Below are positions 54,334 through 64,000 of a stretch of 64,000 bases of DNA, in pieces (position 1 is the first letter of the stretch; the number at the start of each line of letters is the position of its first letter). This DNA comes from Petaurus breviceps papuanus (lineage: Eukaryota > Chordata > Mammalia > Diprotodontia > Petauridae), in NCBI GenBank assembly GCA_028583685.1, contig JAMXIF010000042.1, positions 23,599,713-23,663,712 of the forward strand, read 5' to 3'. The translations under genes were made by a program, and so were the position numbers. The notes beneath the pieces are model-generated. The model searched no databases. It was not told where the DNA came from and saw only the letters and a program-made list of their open reading frames with translations.

Positions 54334-54890
54334 GCAGAGTTAGGTAAGTGGTACAATGAATAGAGCTCTGGGCCTACAGTCAAGAAGTTTGTTGTTCAGT
54401 CATTTTCCAGTCATGTCTGACTTTTCATGACACCATTTGGACTTTTCTTGGCAAACATACTAGAGAGGTTTGCCATTTCCTTCTCCAGCTCATTTTACAG
54501 ATGAGGAAACTGAGGCAGAATTAAGTGCTTTGCCCAGGGTCACACACTAATAAGTGAAGCCAGATTTGAACTCATGAAGATGAGTCTTCCTGACTCCAGG
54601 TCCAGCACTGTATCCACTGCACTATCTTGCTGCTCCACAGTCAAGAAGGCCTGAGTTCAAATCCAACCTGAGACACTTACTATTTATGGGATTTGGGCAA
54701 GTCATTTAACCTCTATTTGTCTGCATTTCTCATCTGTAAAATGGGGATAATAAAAGCAGTTTCCTCCCAAGTTGTTTGTAAGAATCAAATGAGATAATAT
54801 TTCTAAAGTGCTTAGAAAGCATCTGGCACATAGTAAGTACCATATAAATGTTAGCTGTTATTACTGTTGTAATTGCTATTACTATTATTA
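54334..54890 (+). mobile_element. MIR SINE, full length, split by another SINE
   Basis: Head 'gttaggtaagtggtacaatg' (54339-54358) to 'acagtcaagaag', then, after the insertion, 'gcctgagttcaaatccaacc', 'atttctcatctgtaaaatgg' and the L2-type tail 'gcatctggcacatagtaagt'. Confidence 0.9.
54376..54648 (-). mobile_element. Marsupial SINE inserted in MIR, reverse, 12-bp duplication
   Basis: Insert 54388-54636: RTE-like tail complement 'gttgttcagtcattttccag', core 'cagatgaggaaactgaggca', head near 'actatcttgctgctcc'. The duplication 'acagtcaagaag' occurs at 54376-54387 and 54637-54648, exact, and belongs to the MIR. Confidence 0.95.
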
Positions 54891-55305
54891 TTATACTTAA
54901 GTTTATGGGCCAGAAGTCAAGAACTCCTGTCCTCAAGGCAGCAACCTATCCACATCCTCCTCCCTGTCTTGTGAGCTCTAGGAGAGCTATGACTCTGCCT
55001 TTGTCTAAACGTAACATCTGTCCTGCACTCCCCTCCCCTCCATATCCAGACCTTTGTGCAGTCTCAGCACAGGGTGGTGATCAGTCAATATTTTTTCTTC
55101 TAATTCAGTCATTGATATGAGTATCTGATTCTACTAAAGTCTTTTTTCTGATGCTTCATTGTGGCATGTGGCTCTCAAAGGCAACCCCAGCCAAATCAAA
55201 GCTCTGGCAGGTTCTCCCAAGCTGGAAGAGCTTCCAGGCCTGGCAGTGGGCTGGATTATGTGTCCGTTATCCAAAGACCATCATTGCTCAATTCAGGGAA
55301 GCTCC
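54891..55305. other. Unassigned, gene-free
   Basis: Several short plus frames with no domain. No repeat recognised. Confidence 0.4.
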
Positions 55306-55307
55306 TC

Positions 55308-55445
55308 ACTGGTTTGACAGCGAGCAGGCAGGCAATGTGTGTTTATTAGGCACGTGCTTTGTGACAGGCACCGTGTGAGGGCTAGGGATAGTTATCCAAG
55401 CCAAAAGAAAGAGTCCCTGCCCTCAAAGAATTTACTGGAGAAAGA
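55308..55445 (+). mobile_element. Family X fragment
   Basis: 'gtgtttattaggcacgtgct', 'ttgtgacaggcaccgtgtga' and 'ccctgccctcaaagaattta' identify it. Confidence 0.7.
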
Positions 55446-55635
55446 TACCACATAACAGGGGCTGAGGAGGAGAAGAGTGGAGCCTGGTTCTGTCCTGCTT
55501 ATTATGTCTAAAGTGGCATTCCTCCTCATTTCTGTTGTAGGGAGGAATCATTGGTCTGCTTGTCAGAGCTAGAAAGTTAGGCATAAGAGTTGACCAACGC
55601 CATAGTTCTTTGTGATAATTAACCATAAGTCAGTC
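55446..55635. other. Unassigned spacer
   Basis: Nothing recognised. Confidence 0.4.
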
Positions 55636-55828
55636 AAAAACATTTGGGTAGTTGGGGCAGCTAGGTGGAGCAGTGAATACAGCACTGGCCCTGAAGTCAG
55701 GAGGACCTGAGTTCAAATTCGCCCTCAGACACTTAAAACTTACTAGCTGTGTGACCTTGGGTAAGTCACTTAACCCCAACTGCCCGCCAAAAAATAAAAA
55801 GCTAAAAATAAAAAAAAAAACATTTGGG
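55636..55828 (+). mobile_element. Short-form SINE, 13-bp duplication
   Basis: Insert 55649-55815: 'ggggcagctaggtggagcag', 'gagttcaaattcgccctcag', 'aagtcacttaaccccaactg', A-rich end. The duplication 'aaaaacatttggg' is at 55636-55648 and 55816-55828, exact. Like the 20.4 kb copy it lacks the RTE-like tail. Confidence 0.95.
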
Positions 55829-55904
55829 GAATATATAAAATGGACTTGGGATTTCATCAGCACAAAGAATTCCTTCACCTAATACAGAATGTACATTCTC
55901 TGCT

Positions 55905-56262
55905 GCTTTTTAGAGGAATTAAATCACTTCCTAGAATCATATAACCAGTATGTATCAGAATTGGTATTGAACCCTGGAGCAATGGATAGAGCGTTGGGCC
56001 TGGAATCAGGAAGGCCTCAGTTCAAATCGAACCTCAGACACTAACTAGCTGCATGGCCCTAGGCAAGTCCCTTAACCCCATTTGCCTTAGTTTCCTCATC
56101 TGTAAAATGAGCTGGAGAAGGAAATGGCAAACTGTTCTGATATCTTTGCCAAAGAAATGTCAATGGGGTCATGGAGAGTTGAACATGACTGAACAAAAAC
56201 CACCTTTTGACTCAAAAGCCAGCTACCTATCCACTAAATGTGTTTCTCTGTCTCTGTCTCTC
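55905..56262 (-). mobile_element. MIR-like SINE, reverse, split by a forward SINE
   Basis: 'aaatcacttcctagaatcat', 'tcagaattggtattgaaccc' on the left and 'ttttgactcaaaagccagct' with 'acctatccactaaatgtg' on the right rejoin into one reversed SINE head. Confidence 0.7.
55974..56207 (+). mobile_element. Marsupial SINE with RTE-like tail, nested
   Basis: 'ggagcaatggatagagcgtt', 'cagttcaaatcgaacctcag', 'gagctggagaaggaaatggc' and 'ggggtcatggagagttgaac' with 'atgactgaac'. The first bases of the head are missing. Confidence 0.88.
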
Positions 56263-56364
56263 TCAAAGGTGTACAGGTCTTTTGACTCCAAAGTCAAGAC
56301 TCTAACCATAATACCAACCTGCCTTTCTTGTTCTCATCAGATGTGTACTGTCCATATGTATAGG

Positions 56365-56548
56365 TTTTAGATACAGTTACACACACATGTATACATATAT
56401 ACACACAGATATACATATATAGAAATAAAACAGGATACAAGAGTCTATATATGTGTATCTACACACACATAAATGTATATGAATACATATATGTATTTCT
56501 GTGTATATGTATGTGTATATAACTGGGTCTACAAGCTTATACATATAG
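56365..56548. repeat. CA/TA/TG simple repeat
   Basis: Alternating 'acacacatgtatacatatat' and 'gtatatgtatgtgtatat' blocks. The minus frame 56377-56670 is Tyr/Cys-rich artefact. Confidence 0.85.
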
Positions 56549-56569
56549 ATAGCACACATTTGGTTAGTG

Positions 56570-56822
56570 CAAGAAAGGCAGGATGGTTTTATGGCTAGAG
56601 TGCTGACTTTGGTGTCAAAAAACCTAAATTCCAACTCAGACTCCAACACTAGTTCAGTGACCATGGGCAATTCACTTCATCTCAGTGAACTGCAGTTTCC
56701 TTCTTTGTAAAATAGGGAGTATATTACTTACTGAACCTAAGTCAAAGGGCTATTATGAAACTCCAATGAGGACATCTATGTAAAGTTTTGGAAAACTTCA
56801 AAGTTTTTAATTATTAGTAAAG
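56570..56822 (+). mobile_element. MIR SINE, near full length
   Basis: 'gcaggatggttttatggcta' (head), 'cagtgaccatgggcaattca', 'cagtttccttctttgtaaaa' and tail 'taaagttttggaaaacttca' with 'tttttaattattagta'. Confidence 0.85.
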
Positions 56823-56844
56823 GAGAAGATAAATACAGTCACCC

Positions 56845-57015
56845 TATGGCTCCAAAGCACTTTAATATTCATGCTTTCCTCTGGAGCCTTATAACATCTC
56901 AGTGAGACAGGACAGGTATTATTATCGTAATTTTATAGATGAGAAAACTAAAGCTTGCAGACGATGTCACAGCTAGTAAATGGCAAAGATGGAATTTACG
57001 TCCTGTTTTTCTCAT
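56845..57015 (-). mobile_element. MIR SINE, reverse
   Basis: 'ccaaagcactttaatattca', 'acaggtattattatcgtaat', 'tatagatgagaaaactaaag' and 'cacagctagtaaatggcaaa' in reversed order. It faces the forward MIR to its left. Confidence 0.85.
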
Positions 57016-58000
57016 TCTAATGAGTGTCCTTTTCCCTCTTCCACACTGTCTCTCATTTGTATTCTCATTTACCTCCTGCACAAATAAAACTCTGGTTTGC
57101 AAGATTGGCCCATCCAGCACTGTGGTCCAAACAAGTGACATGCAGAATTGATTTCCCATTTGTCTCTATTGGGCAAGTCAGGAGAAATGGTCAGTTTTTC
57201 TCTTAGGTACTAATGTGATTCATTTCGTTGAGGGAAAAAAATGTCCACTTTTAAGTACTTCATTCTCAACATAATAATTTGGTTATTTTTTGTTTTGTTG
57301 TATTTTCCTTAAAGAAATCAGCCTCAGTCATTCATCTTAAGAGCAGACTTCATACTTTCCTCTGCTTGACCAAGTAGATCAGATGATGAGCTACCATGGT
57401 TACTTTCCCTAAGGGTTAGACACTCCCTTCTCCTTCCACGTCCCCATCCATAAAATGCCCTTATCCAGGCATAATGAAATTATTTAATTGTATATTCATA
57501 AAAAGGCTTAATTTAGGTGGATCTCCATCCCTATTCCTACGCACCCCTTCCACCTGTTATTGATCCTAGAATCCTAGGCATATCTTTAGTGTCTTAAGTT
57601 TTTAAAGAACAGTAATCTGGTCTTCATACTTCTTTTGTAAAGCCTGCCATGTTACCTAATGCAACTGGACACTGAAAAACCACTTTGGCATTACGTCCTT
57701 CATTATCTTTATTATAGCTGTAACTCAAACCAGATTATAACACTGGTAATGATAAAAACTTGAGTTTCTATAGCACACAGTTCTTTCATACATAATATCT
57801 CACCAGATCCTCATGGCAGACCTGCAAAATTTTGAGACATTAGAGCCCAGGACTTAGTTTCAGGACAAAACTCAGTCCAAAGGCCTTCTCAGACACCAAC
57901 TAATGTATGAGTCCTTGAGGACACTATGCGTGTTTTTTCATGTATAAAACAAAGTGGAGAGACATGATGACCCCTTAGGTTTCCTCCAACTCAAAATCTA
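57016..58000. other. Mostly unique, gene-free
   Basis: Opposed small frames at 56899-57206 show no domain. A reversed MIR scrap at about 57780-57850 ('tctcaccagatcctcatggc'). The rest is unassigned. Confidence 0.4.
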
Positions 58001-58002
58001 TG

Positions 58003-58100
58003 TTCCTAAGGAGCTTGTTGATGGCAGAAATCATATCTTTTTCTCCTCTGAATACTACTTGACACCACGCTGTGCAAAGGAGAATAGCTCAATAAAAACT
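58003..58100 (+). mobile_element. L2-like 3' tail
   Basis: 'taaggagcttgttgatggca' and 'gagaatagctcaataaaaac' resemble a diverged L2 end. Confidence 0.45.
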
Positions 58101-58319
58101 AGAATGCACAAATCTCTCCCACTTCTGATACCCAGTATCAAGCAGAATCAGTATCTTGTGGAGGCAAAGAGAAGAAGGCCTTATGTCTTCCCTATGTTCA
58201 TATGAGTAACTCCATCCTTAAACAAACTTCCATTTCAGTCTCTAAGAGTAGCTCTCTACACTCCCTTTGGAAATGGATTTTCTCACTATCCAGTTCAACT
58301 GCAAGGACAAGCCAAACCA

Positions 58320-58600
58320 ATCCAAAACATTGATTAATCACATACTGTGGAGCAGGCAGTGCACTAAGTGTTGAGGATGCAATGAATAGAAAGAAAAACA
58401 GTCCCTCAAGGAAGTTACTATCTAACGGAGGGGACAGCATACAAAATCAGGCAGGAAAGGGAAAGGAAGGGGCTAGAACAAGGGATACCGCAGGTAACCA
58501 ATAGGAAGGGGGGGCAGGGTGGAGGCGAGGATCTCATTCCATGGAGTTGAAACCAGCAGAGCAGCAGAAGCAAAGTGGAATGAGACAACAACTAGAAAAA
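58320..58600 (+). mobile_element. Family X fragment
   Basis: 'acattgattaatcacatact', 'gcaggcagtgcactaagtgt', 'cagtccctcaaggaagttac' and, further on, 'ttgaaaccagcagagcagca'. Confidence 0.65.
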
Positions 58601-58819
58601 ATAAAATTGCTTTTCCATATAGCCCCAAGGACTAGTGCAGATGAGCAGAGAGCAAGTTTCTGTTCCTTCCTGAAAACAACAAATCACCCTGTCCTACTCC
58701 CAAGGGACTGAAACACACAGCTTGTGAAGAAACTAGCTCTCCTTTTTCTTTTTTTTCATTCTCTATTACATATTTGTGTAATGTATATGTATAATATGTG
58801 ATCCATTACCTATATATTA

Positions 58820-58943
58820 ATAAAGCAATAAAGATTTATTAAATGTCTCTATGAGCCAGGCACTGTGCTACAAAAAAGCATAAAAAAATCCCAGTCCTTG
58901 CCTCAAGGAGCTTACAATCTAATATGGAAGACAATAAGCAAAG

Positions 58944-58981
<38 letters not shown>

Positions 58982-60085
58982 GGTATATATAGCAAGCTAT
59001 AGCCAGTATAAATAGGAAATAAGAGAGGAAAGGTACTAGAATTAAGAAGGGTTAGTCTATAACAGATGCGATTTTACTTAAGATTTAAAAGAAGCCAGGG
59101 AAGTAAGTAATATGGAGAGAGAAAACATTCCAGGCATGGGGATTTCACAAATAAAATGCTGACAACGTTTCCAGGTATTAAAGATCAATTTATTAATTAG
59201 TCTGGACAATAATCAATAAATTGATGATCAGCAGTCTCTCTCCTAAACAGAGACCAATAGGAAAGGTCTTCGGTCATCTTGAATGCCCTCCTATCTTCTT
59301 GACTGCACATTATTGGACTCTCTCCTGACAAGAAAGTGGTAGATACTTAATGAGGGAGTAAGCAGAGAATCGTCATCACACAATATTCAAGGGGAAGGGG
59401 TCAGCTGAGCAATGAAACCTGGTTATGAGTCTGGGCAAGCAAACCCATTCTGGATCAGGATGTCTCTGGCTTTATTTCTCCTTCTTGAGTTGGACCTCCT
59501 CAAACTCTAATGAAAGGACTAAAGTCACATGAGTAACTTTTGGAAACTTCTTTTAGCTTTTGCTTATGGGATAAACAAAGAAGACCAGAGCAGGCCCTAG
59601 GAGGGGCTTGTATGTGAGCATATTTCTCAGCCAGTTTCTAGACACTGAGATAAACTAAAAAATAGGGAGTTTAATCAGAAAGGGAATATTACAAATTAAT
59701 ATTAATGATCAAATGATACAGCATTAAAATTAATTTTCCTCAGAGGGAAGTCAGAGAAAATGCCCAAAGAGTAAGTGACCTGGAAGTAAGGTATAAGTAG
59801 ACTGAAAAGGTAGGAGGCAGCTAAATTATGAAGAGTTCTGAATGCCAAGCAAAGCATTTTGTCTTTCTTCCTGGATTTATGAGAGCCAGCAAAGTATATT
59901 AAGAAATTGGGGTGGCAGGGTCAGACCTGTGCTTTAGGAAAATCACTTTGGTGGCTGAACATAGGATATATTGGGGTGACTTGAGGCAAACAGACCCACC
60001 TTCAGCTATTCAAATAGTCCAAGGGTGAAGTGATGAGGGCTTTCACTAGAGCCGTAGCAGTGTCAGAGGAAAGAAGGGGTGTTAT
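58820..60085 (+). mobile_element. Family X, longest copy, split by an insertion
   Basis: 'ataaagatttattaaatgtc', 'gagccaggcactgtgctaca', 'ctcaaggagcttacaatcta', 'cattccaggcatgggga' up to about 59143, then from about 59750 'agaaaatgcccaaagagtaa', 'agagttctgaatgccaagca', 'cagacctgtgctttaggaaa', 'tcaaatagtccaagggtgaa' and 'gtgtcagaggaaagaagggg'. It extends the family about 350 bases beyond the 51.5 kb copy. A (TA)n tract lies at 58945-58983. Confidence 0.8.
59143..59750. mobile_element. Insertion in family X, possible solo LTR
   Basis: About 600 bases not seen in other family X copies. A sub-block from 'tgctgacaacg' (about 59158) to 'gatacagca' (about 59724) begins TGCTG and ends CAGCA, the short terminal inversion typical of LTRs. 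No clear target-site duplication and no coding region. Family unassigned; could also be a DNA element. Fossil. Confidence 0.4.
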
Positions 60086-60373
60086 ATAAATATATAGCAT
60101 ATATATAAGCTTGGAGTTGATCCCTTTCATCTTCCCTCTTAAAGCTGGAAGGTAGAGCACCCCAAGAGTTGTGATGCTTAAAGAGTCCCAAAGAGAACTG
60201 CCCTAAAGAATCCTGAAGGAGGACTGGTGAAGGCTAGAGCTTTCTCTTCTCTTACCAACTCTGCCCTTCTCCTCTCAGAGGACAGGGCATTCATCTCCAC
60301 CAAAAAGGAGAGAAACTCATACCAAGAGACAAGAGTTTATATATGTATATACATATACATACATACACACATA
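60086..60373. other. Unassigned, ends in TA/CA repeat
   Basis: Family X-like text fades after about 60085. 'atatgtatatacatatacat' at 60340-60362 is simple repeat. Confidence 0.4.
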
Positions 60374-60594
60374 CACTGAGTTTGAAATCAGGAACTCATC
60401 TTCCTTCAGCTTCAGATACTTACTAGCTGTGCGACCCTGGACAAGTCACTTAACTCTATTTCCCTCAGTTTTCTCATCTGTAAAATGAGCTGGAAAAGGA
60501 AATGGCAAACCACTCTAATATATTTGTCAAGAAAACCCCAAAATGGGATCATGAAGAGTTAGACTTGACTGAAATGACTGAACAACAACAGTAT
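60374..60594 (+). mobile_element. Marsupial SINE with RTE-like tail, head degraded
   Basis: 'ttactagctgtgcgaccctg', 'ctcatctgtaaaatgagctg', 'ggaaatggcaaaccactcta' and 'gatcatgaagagttagactt'. The head before about 60385 is lost. Confidence 0.88.
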
Positions 60595-60720
60595 ATGTAT
60601 GTGTACTGTGTGTATATAAATAATATGTAAAAGGTTTATATACAGTTTATGTGTATATGCACGTATATATGTATATGTACATATATGTGTGTATACATAA
60701 TATATAGACACACTTTTTTT
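60595..60720. repeat. TA/TG simple repeat
   Basis: 'gtatgtgtactgtgtgtata' and 'tatatatgtatatgtacata' units. Confidence 0.85.
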
Positions 60721-61057
60721 TAAGAAATTACTCGCATCCTAAACCCATTTAGAAAGTGATTTACGAGATGTTTCTTTTTGAGTTAGCTTGCGTATTTTCC
60801 TGCCATGGTATATAAAAATAATCTAGAAAAAGCTTTTTACTGAACTTTGCCTCGAAATTGTGAGCTGTGGCTCTTTTCATAAAATTCTGAAGGTACTTTG
60901 GTCAGATCCTTTTAGTAAGGTGTCTAAGGAGGCAGACACCTACATACAGACTCACACCAACCAAAACCAACAAACTTACTTTTAAAGTATTTGTGGTATG
61001 TAAAACATTCTGCTAATAACTGAGAAAGATACATAGTCTATTTAGATGTGTGAAAAT
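60721..61057. other. Unassigned stretch
   Basis: No gene or named repeat. Confidence 0.4.
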
Positions 61058-61298
61058 ATAGTTGTTCAGTTGTTTTCAATTATGTCTAACTCTGATTCCT
61101 TTTTGGGTTTTCTTGGTAAAGAAGCTGAAATCATTTCCTTCTCCAGCTCATTTTACAGATGAGGAAACTGAGGGAAACAGAGTTAAGTGACTTGCCCAGG
61201 GTTCCAGTTGGTGTTTGAGGCCAGATTTGAACTCAGGAAGATGAGTCTTACTGACTCCAGGCCTGGTACTATATTCACTATGTTACCTAACTACACAA
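61058..61298 (-). mobile_element. Marsupial SINE with RTE-like tail, reverse
   Basis: 'gttgttcagttgttttcaat', 'catttccttctccagctcat', 'gttaagtgacttgcccaggg' and 'tatgttacctaactac' in order. Near full length. Confidence 0.9.
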
Positions 61299-61337
61299 AT
61301 CACAACTAAGTATATATAATAGTTCTCTCTCTTTTCC

Positions 61338-61402
61338 TACAGAAAGAAAGAGGGAGAAAGAGAAAGAGACAAACACAGAGAGAGGCAGAGAGAGATTGAA
61401 GT
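61338..61402. repeat. GA-rich simple repeat
   Basis: 'gaaagaaagagggagaaaga' followed by 'gagagaggcagagagaga'. Confidence 0.85.
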
Positions 61403-62005
61403 ATTTTTTTGTTTCTTCAAATTACAAAATTTCTATATTCCTTTTGCCCCTTCTTCAACTTCAAATTCAAGATAATAAGCTTTTTAAAAATAAAAGTCCA
61501 TTTGGAAATCAGCATAGAAAAATATTCACAGATAAACAAATATAGAAATTGTCAAGGTTTTTATTAGATCCAAAACCAGGACCCACTTAGCAGCTATTTC
61601 CTTCCTCCTGTAGAAAAATACCTCTCGGATAAGGATCTGCCATGGAACTCATTTAATCTTTCTTCTATAAGTAAATAAAAATGTGACAATCATTTCCGTC
61701 TTCCCAAGGACTCCTGATGCCAAAATCAATGGACACACACTGCTGAAATCCTCTGATTTGCCACATTGTCACTTATTGCATAACATGCAGCGCAAATACC
61801 AAAACTACCTTCCTTTATTTTCCCAGTAAAAAAGTGCTGTTTTCCAAGTATCTATACTCCAGAGAAAAGTGGTATCAGCTGCCTTTTGCTTTAAACACAA
61901 GTGCTTTCCATTAGTCAAGCAACAAGTTGGGGAAAATGTTTTGGATAATAGTTATATGGGTTTTCTTTTTCTCTGAAGAGGAAATTAAAGTTTTTGTTCT
62001 CCATA
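61403..62005. other. Unique stretch, no repeat recognised
   Basis: No repeat family, no long frame. Moderately AT-rich. A candidate for conserved non-coding sequence. Confidence 0.4.
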
Positions 62006-62021
62006 GACCAAGGATGATGAA

Positions 62022-62060
<39 letters not shown>

Positions 62061-62062
62061 AG
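62006..62062. repeat. (GAT)n microsatellite
   Basis: 'gatgatgaagatgatgatg' then perfect triplets to about 62060. Confidence 0.95.
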
Positions 62063-62120
62063 ATCATTACCCTCCCTCCACTCCTCCCCCCCATCAGAAA
62101 GGTTAAAAAGTTATCTTTAA

Positions 62121-62268
62121 GGATCTTGGACTTTTTTTTTTTGCTTTTTTGGAGGGCATGGCTAGTTTTTGTGTTGTGTCTGAGGTCGGATTTGAACTCA
62201 GGTCCTCCTGACTCTAGGGCCAGTGCTCTATTTACTGCACCACCTAGCCACCCCTGGAGCTTGGACTT
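62121..62268 (-). mobile_element. Short-form SINE, reverse, internally deleted
   Basis: Insert 62134-62255: A-tail complement, 'ttgcttttttggagggcatg', 'gatttgaactcaggtcctcc' and head 'tgcaccacctagccacccc'. About 30 bases around 'gttaagtgacttgcccagg' are missing. The duplication 'ggatcttggactt' (62121-62133) recurs as 'ggagcttggactt' (62256-62268). Confidence 0.92.
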
Positions 62269-63180
62269 ATTGATCAGTGAAGATTATACAATGAAGTGGT
62301 AGAAATTGTGAAGAATATCACTACAGGTCGTATTTACCACATAGCTAGAAAGACACAATGAGGTGGCTTGAATTATCCACCAGAAATTCACCATCCTTTA
62401 GAAACAAATAAGCTACAACCCCTGTACTACAAATATAAACTCCAGCATATCCTTGGGATATCAACAAATAAACTGTGGTCCTGAAACCAGAATATTATTC
62501 TAGAACCTGCCTAGAAGTTAACATTGAACCATAAAAACATGAGAACAGTTTTAACAACTGCCACATAATCTCCAAACTACATGGAATTCAAAACTTTCAA
62601 GATACAGAGACCTAGCCTAAGAATAAAATGATGTGGGGACAAATCAAGGTCTACACCATCCCTGTTGTGCTATTGCCTACTGACACTGTCTGTAAGATAT
62701 TTTCAGTGAGTCTACAGAAGGTGGGCTTGCATCCAAATAATCTTAATTACAAAAAAGCAGTCACTTGATCCACCTTTGCAATGATCCACAAAACATTAAA
62801 TAAGAGTGAGTAATAGTAGGATAGCAACTTGTCTCAGGGCCCTTTTATCCCCCTTAACCCTATCAAAAAAGATGAAAAGAACAAAAGGAAAAAGACAAGA
62901 TAGGTATATATGTAGCCTGGGGGACACTGTTATGAGCTTAGTGTTTTAATTCCTTTGAGTGCTCATTTATCCTTGTGAATTTTCTATGTAACAGTGCCAT
63001 AATATCTAATTTGTATTGCTTGGGAGGAGGAAGGGGGAAATTATAATTTGTTCACCAGTGTTCTGGTTATAAGCATTTAGAATCTGGTCGTATGATAACA
63101 GACAGTCTTGAAATCTTTCTGGTCTCAAGTTCATTTTATATGAGGCTCTGAAGGAAATGGCACCTCTTGGAAAATTAATG
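62269..63180. other. Unique stretch, gene-free
   Basis: Nothing recognised. The minus frame 63006-63197 has no domain. Confidence 0.4.
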
Positions 63181-63184
63181 GATG

Positions 63185-63530
63185 TGACAGCTATCATTTT
63201 AAATTATTTGAAGAGTTGTCACATAAGGAAGAAATTAGACTTATTCAATTTGACCCTAGAAGGCAGACCCAGGAGAAATGAGTGAAAGTGACAAAGAGGC
63301 TAACTTTGACTTGGTTTACAGAAAAACACATTCTAACAATTGTGTTACAGCAATCTCAAAGCAACATGTGCTTCATCAAAAGGATTCCCTTCAATGGGAT
63401 TCTTCAAGTGATGGCTAGGGACCATCATTTGGGGATGTTGTGGAGGGGATACATTTTTCAGCTAGAAGTGCTTTCACCTAAAGGTGCCGAGGACCCTTCT
63501 GACCCCAAAATTCTCAGATTCTCTTGGTAG
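63185..63530 (+). mobile_element. CR1/L3 LINE 3' end
   Basis: 'atttgaagagttgtcacata', 'tttgaccctagaaggcagac', 'aatgggattcttcaagtgat', 'gatgttgtggaggggataca' and 'ccaaaattctcagattctct' cover the last part of L3. The 82-codon plus frame 63282-63530 is non-coding LINE sequence. Confidence 0.8.
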
Positions 63531-63665
63531 CAACTGCCATAGGGTGCCAGGGTTTATATTCCACTGCCCTAGTCTTCAAGAAAACAAAGCCATTCCCTTC
63601 CATGACAACACATGGAATTGATTAAGTTTTAAAGTAAGCTTCAACCAATAAACTTTGGTTACCTT
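63531..63665. other. Unassigned spacer
   Basis: Nothing recognised. Confidence 0.4.
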
Positions 63666-63667
63666 AG

Positions 63668-63870
63668 AGCACTGGAGTGTGGGTCCAAATAGTCAGGTTT
63701 CAATTCCATGTCTACATTAGTTCTGTGATGGTGAGAATTATTGGTCCTTGCTGAACCCTGCTTTACTCACCCAGAAAGTAAGAACCATAATAGTTTCACT
63801 ACCTACCTCACTAGATTACTAGGAGGAAAGTACTTTGCAAGCTAAAAAGGTGATATAAAACTGTGATCTA
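63668..63870 (+). mobile_element. MIR SINE
   Basis: 'gagcactggagtgtgggtcc' (head), 'ctacctacctcactagatta' and tail 'gtactttgcaagctaaaaag' with 'gtgatataaaactgtg'. Confidence 0.8.
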
Positions 63871-63874
63871 ATAG

Positions 63875-63967
63875 ATGGGAGAGACAGAGAGACAGAGAGA
63901 CGGAGACAGAGACAGAGAGACAGAGAAAGAGAGAGACAGAGACAGAAAGAGACAGAGACAGAGAGAC

Positions 63968-64000
<33 letters not shown>
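63875..64000. repeat. (GACAGA)/(GA)n microsatellite, runs off the window
   Basis: 'gagacagagagacagagaga' units changing to pure 'ga' at the window end. The true end lies beyond 64000. Confidence 0.95.

Noticed and set aside
54189-54383. Tyr/His-rich minus frame
   Set aside because: Covers TG/TA simple repeat and a MIR head.

Overview
The window reads as non-coding DNA from a marsupial nuclear genome. The evidence is the repeat content. Many copies of a tRNA-derived SINE carry the marsupial head (roughly 'cagctaggtggcacagtgga') and either a long RTE/BovB-like tail or a short A-rich tail. There are also marsupial-type L1 and HAL1 (half-LINE) elements, CR1/L3 and L2 fragments, MIR and MIR3-like SINEs, and many long microsatellites. 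The short-tailed SINEs resemble the WSINE1 type of Australian marsupials, so an australidelphian source is possible, but I cannot prove this without a search.

I recognise no host protein-coding gene, tRNA, rRNA, snRNA or CRISPR array. Almost every long open frame is a microsatellite translation (poly-Glu/Lys, poly-Ser/Pro, YLSI repeats) or part of a transposon. The sequence could be intergenic or lie within a very long intron.

Layout: 1-8 kb holds SINEs, L2 and CR1 ends and a long polypyrimidine tract. 8.9-9.7 kb holds an internally deleted HAL1 derivative, followed by a SINE with a clean 13-bp target-site duplication (TSD). 11.8-17.9 kb has MIR copies, a CR1/L3 copy split by two SINEs, and a SINE ending in a long GGAA tract. 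18-21 kb is mostly L2. 25.1-27.6 kb is a 5'-truncated L1 carrying part of the reverse-transcriptase gene. 31.4-36.8 kb is the most structured part: an old L1, split by a Tc1/mariner-class DNA transposon, itself split by a nearly full-length HAL1 flanked by a 14-bp TSD. 37-40 kb is mostly unique sequence plus a CR1 end. 40-64 kb alternates ancient interspersed repeats, SINEs, two LTR-like blocks, two small hAT-like inverted-repeat elements, a GATA tract with a 10-N assembly gap, and unique stretches.

No genes cooperate here. The functional story is parasitic: in each LINE/SINE pairing the SINE has borrowed its partner's 3' tail (MIR with L2, MIR3 with CR1/L3, the marsupial SINE with RTE). HAL1 encodes only ORF1 and must rely on L1 for reverse transcription. 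I found no novel biological system. The best leads are the HAL1 nest with its deleted sibling, a perfect 34-bp palindrome, and a few unassigned blocks. Boundaries of old repeats are estimates made by eye.
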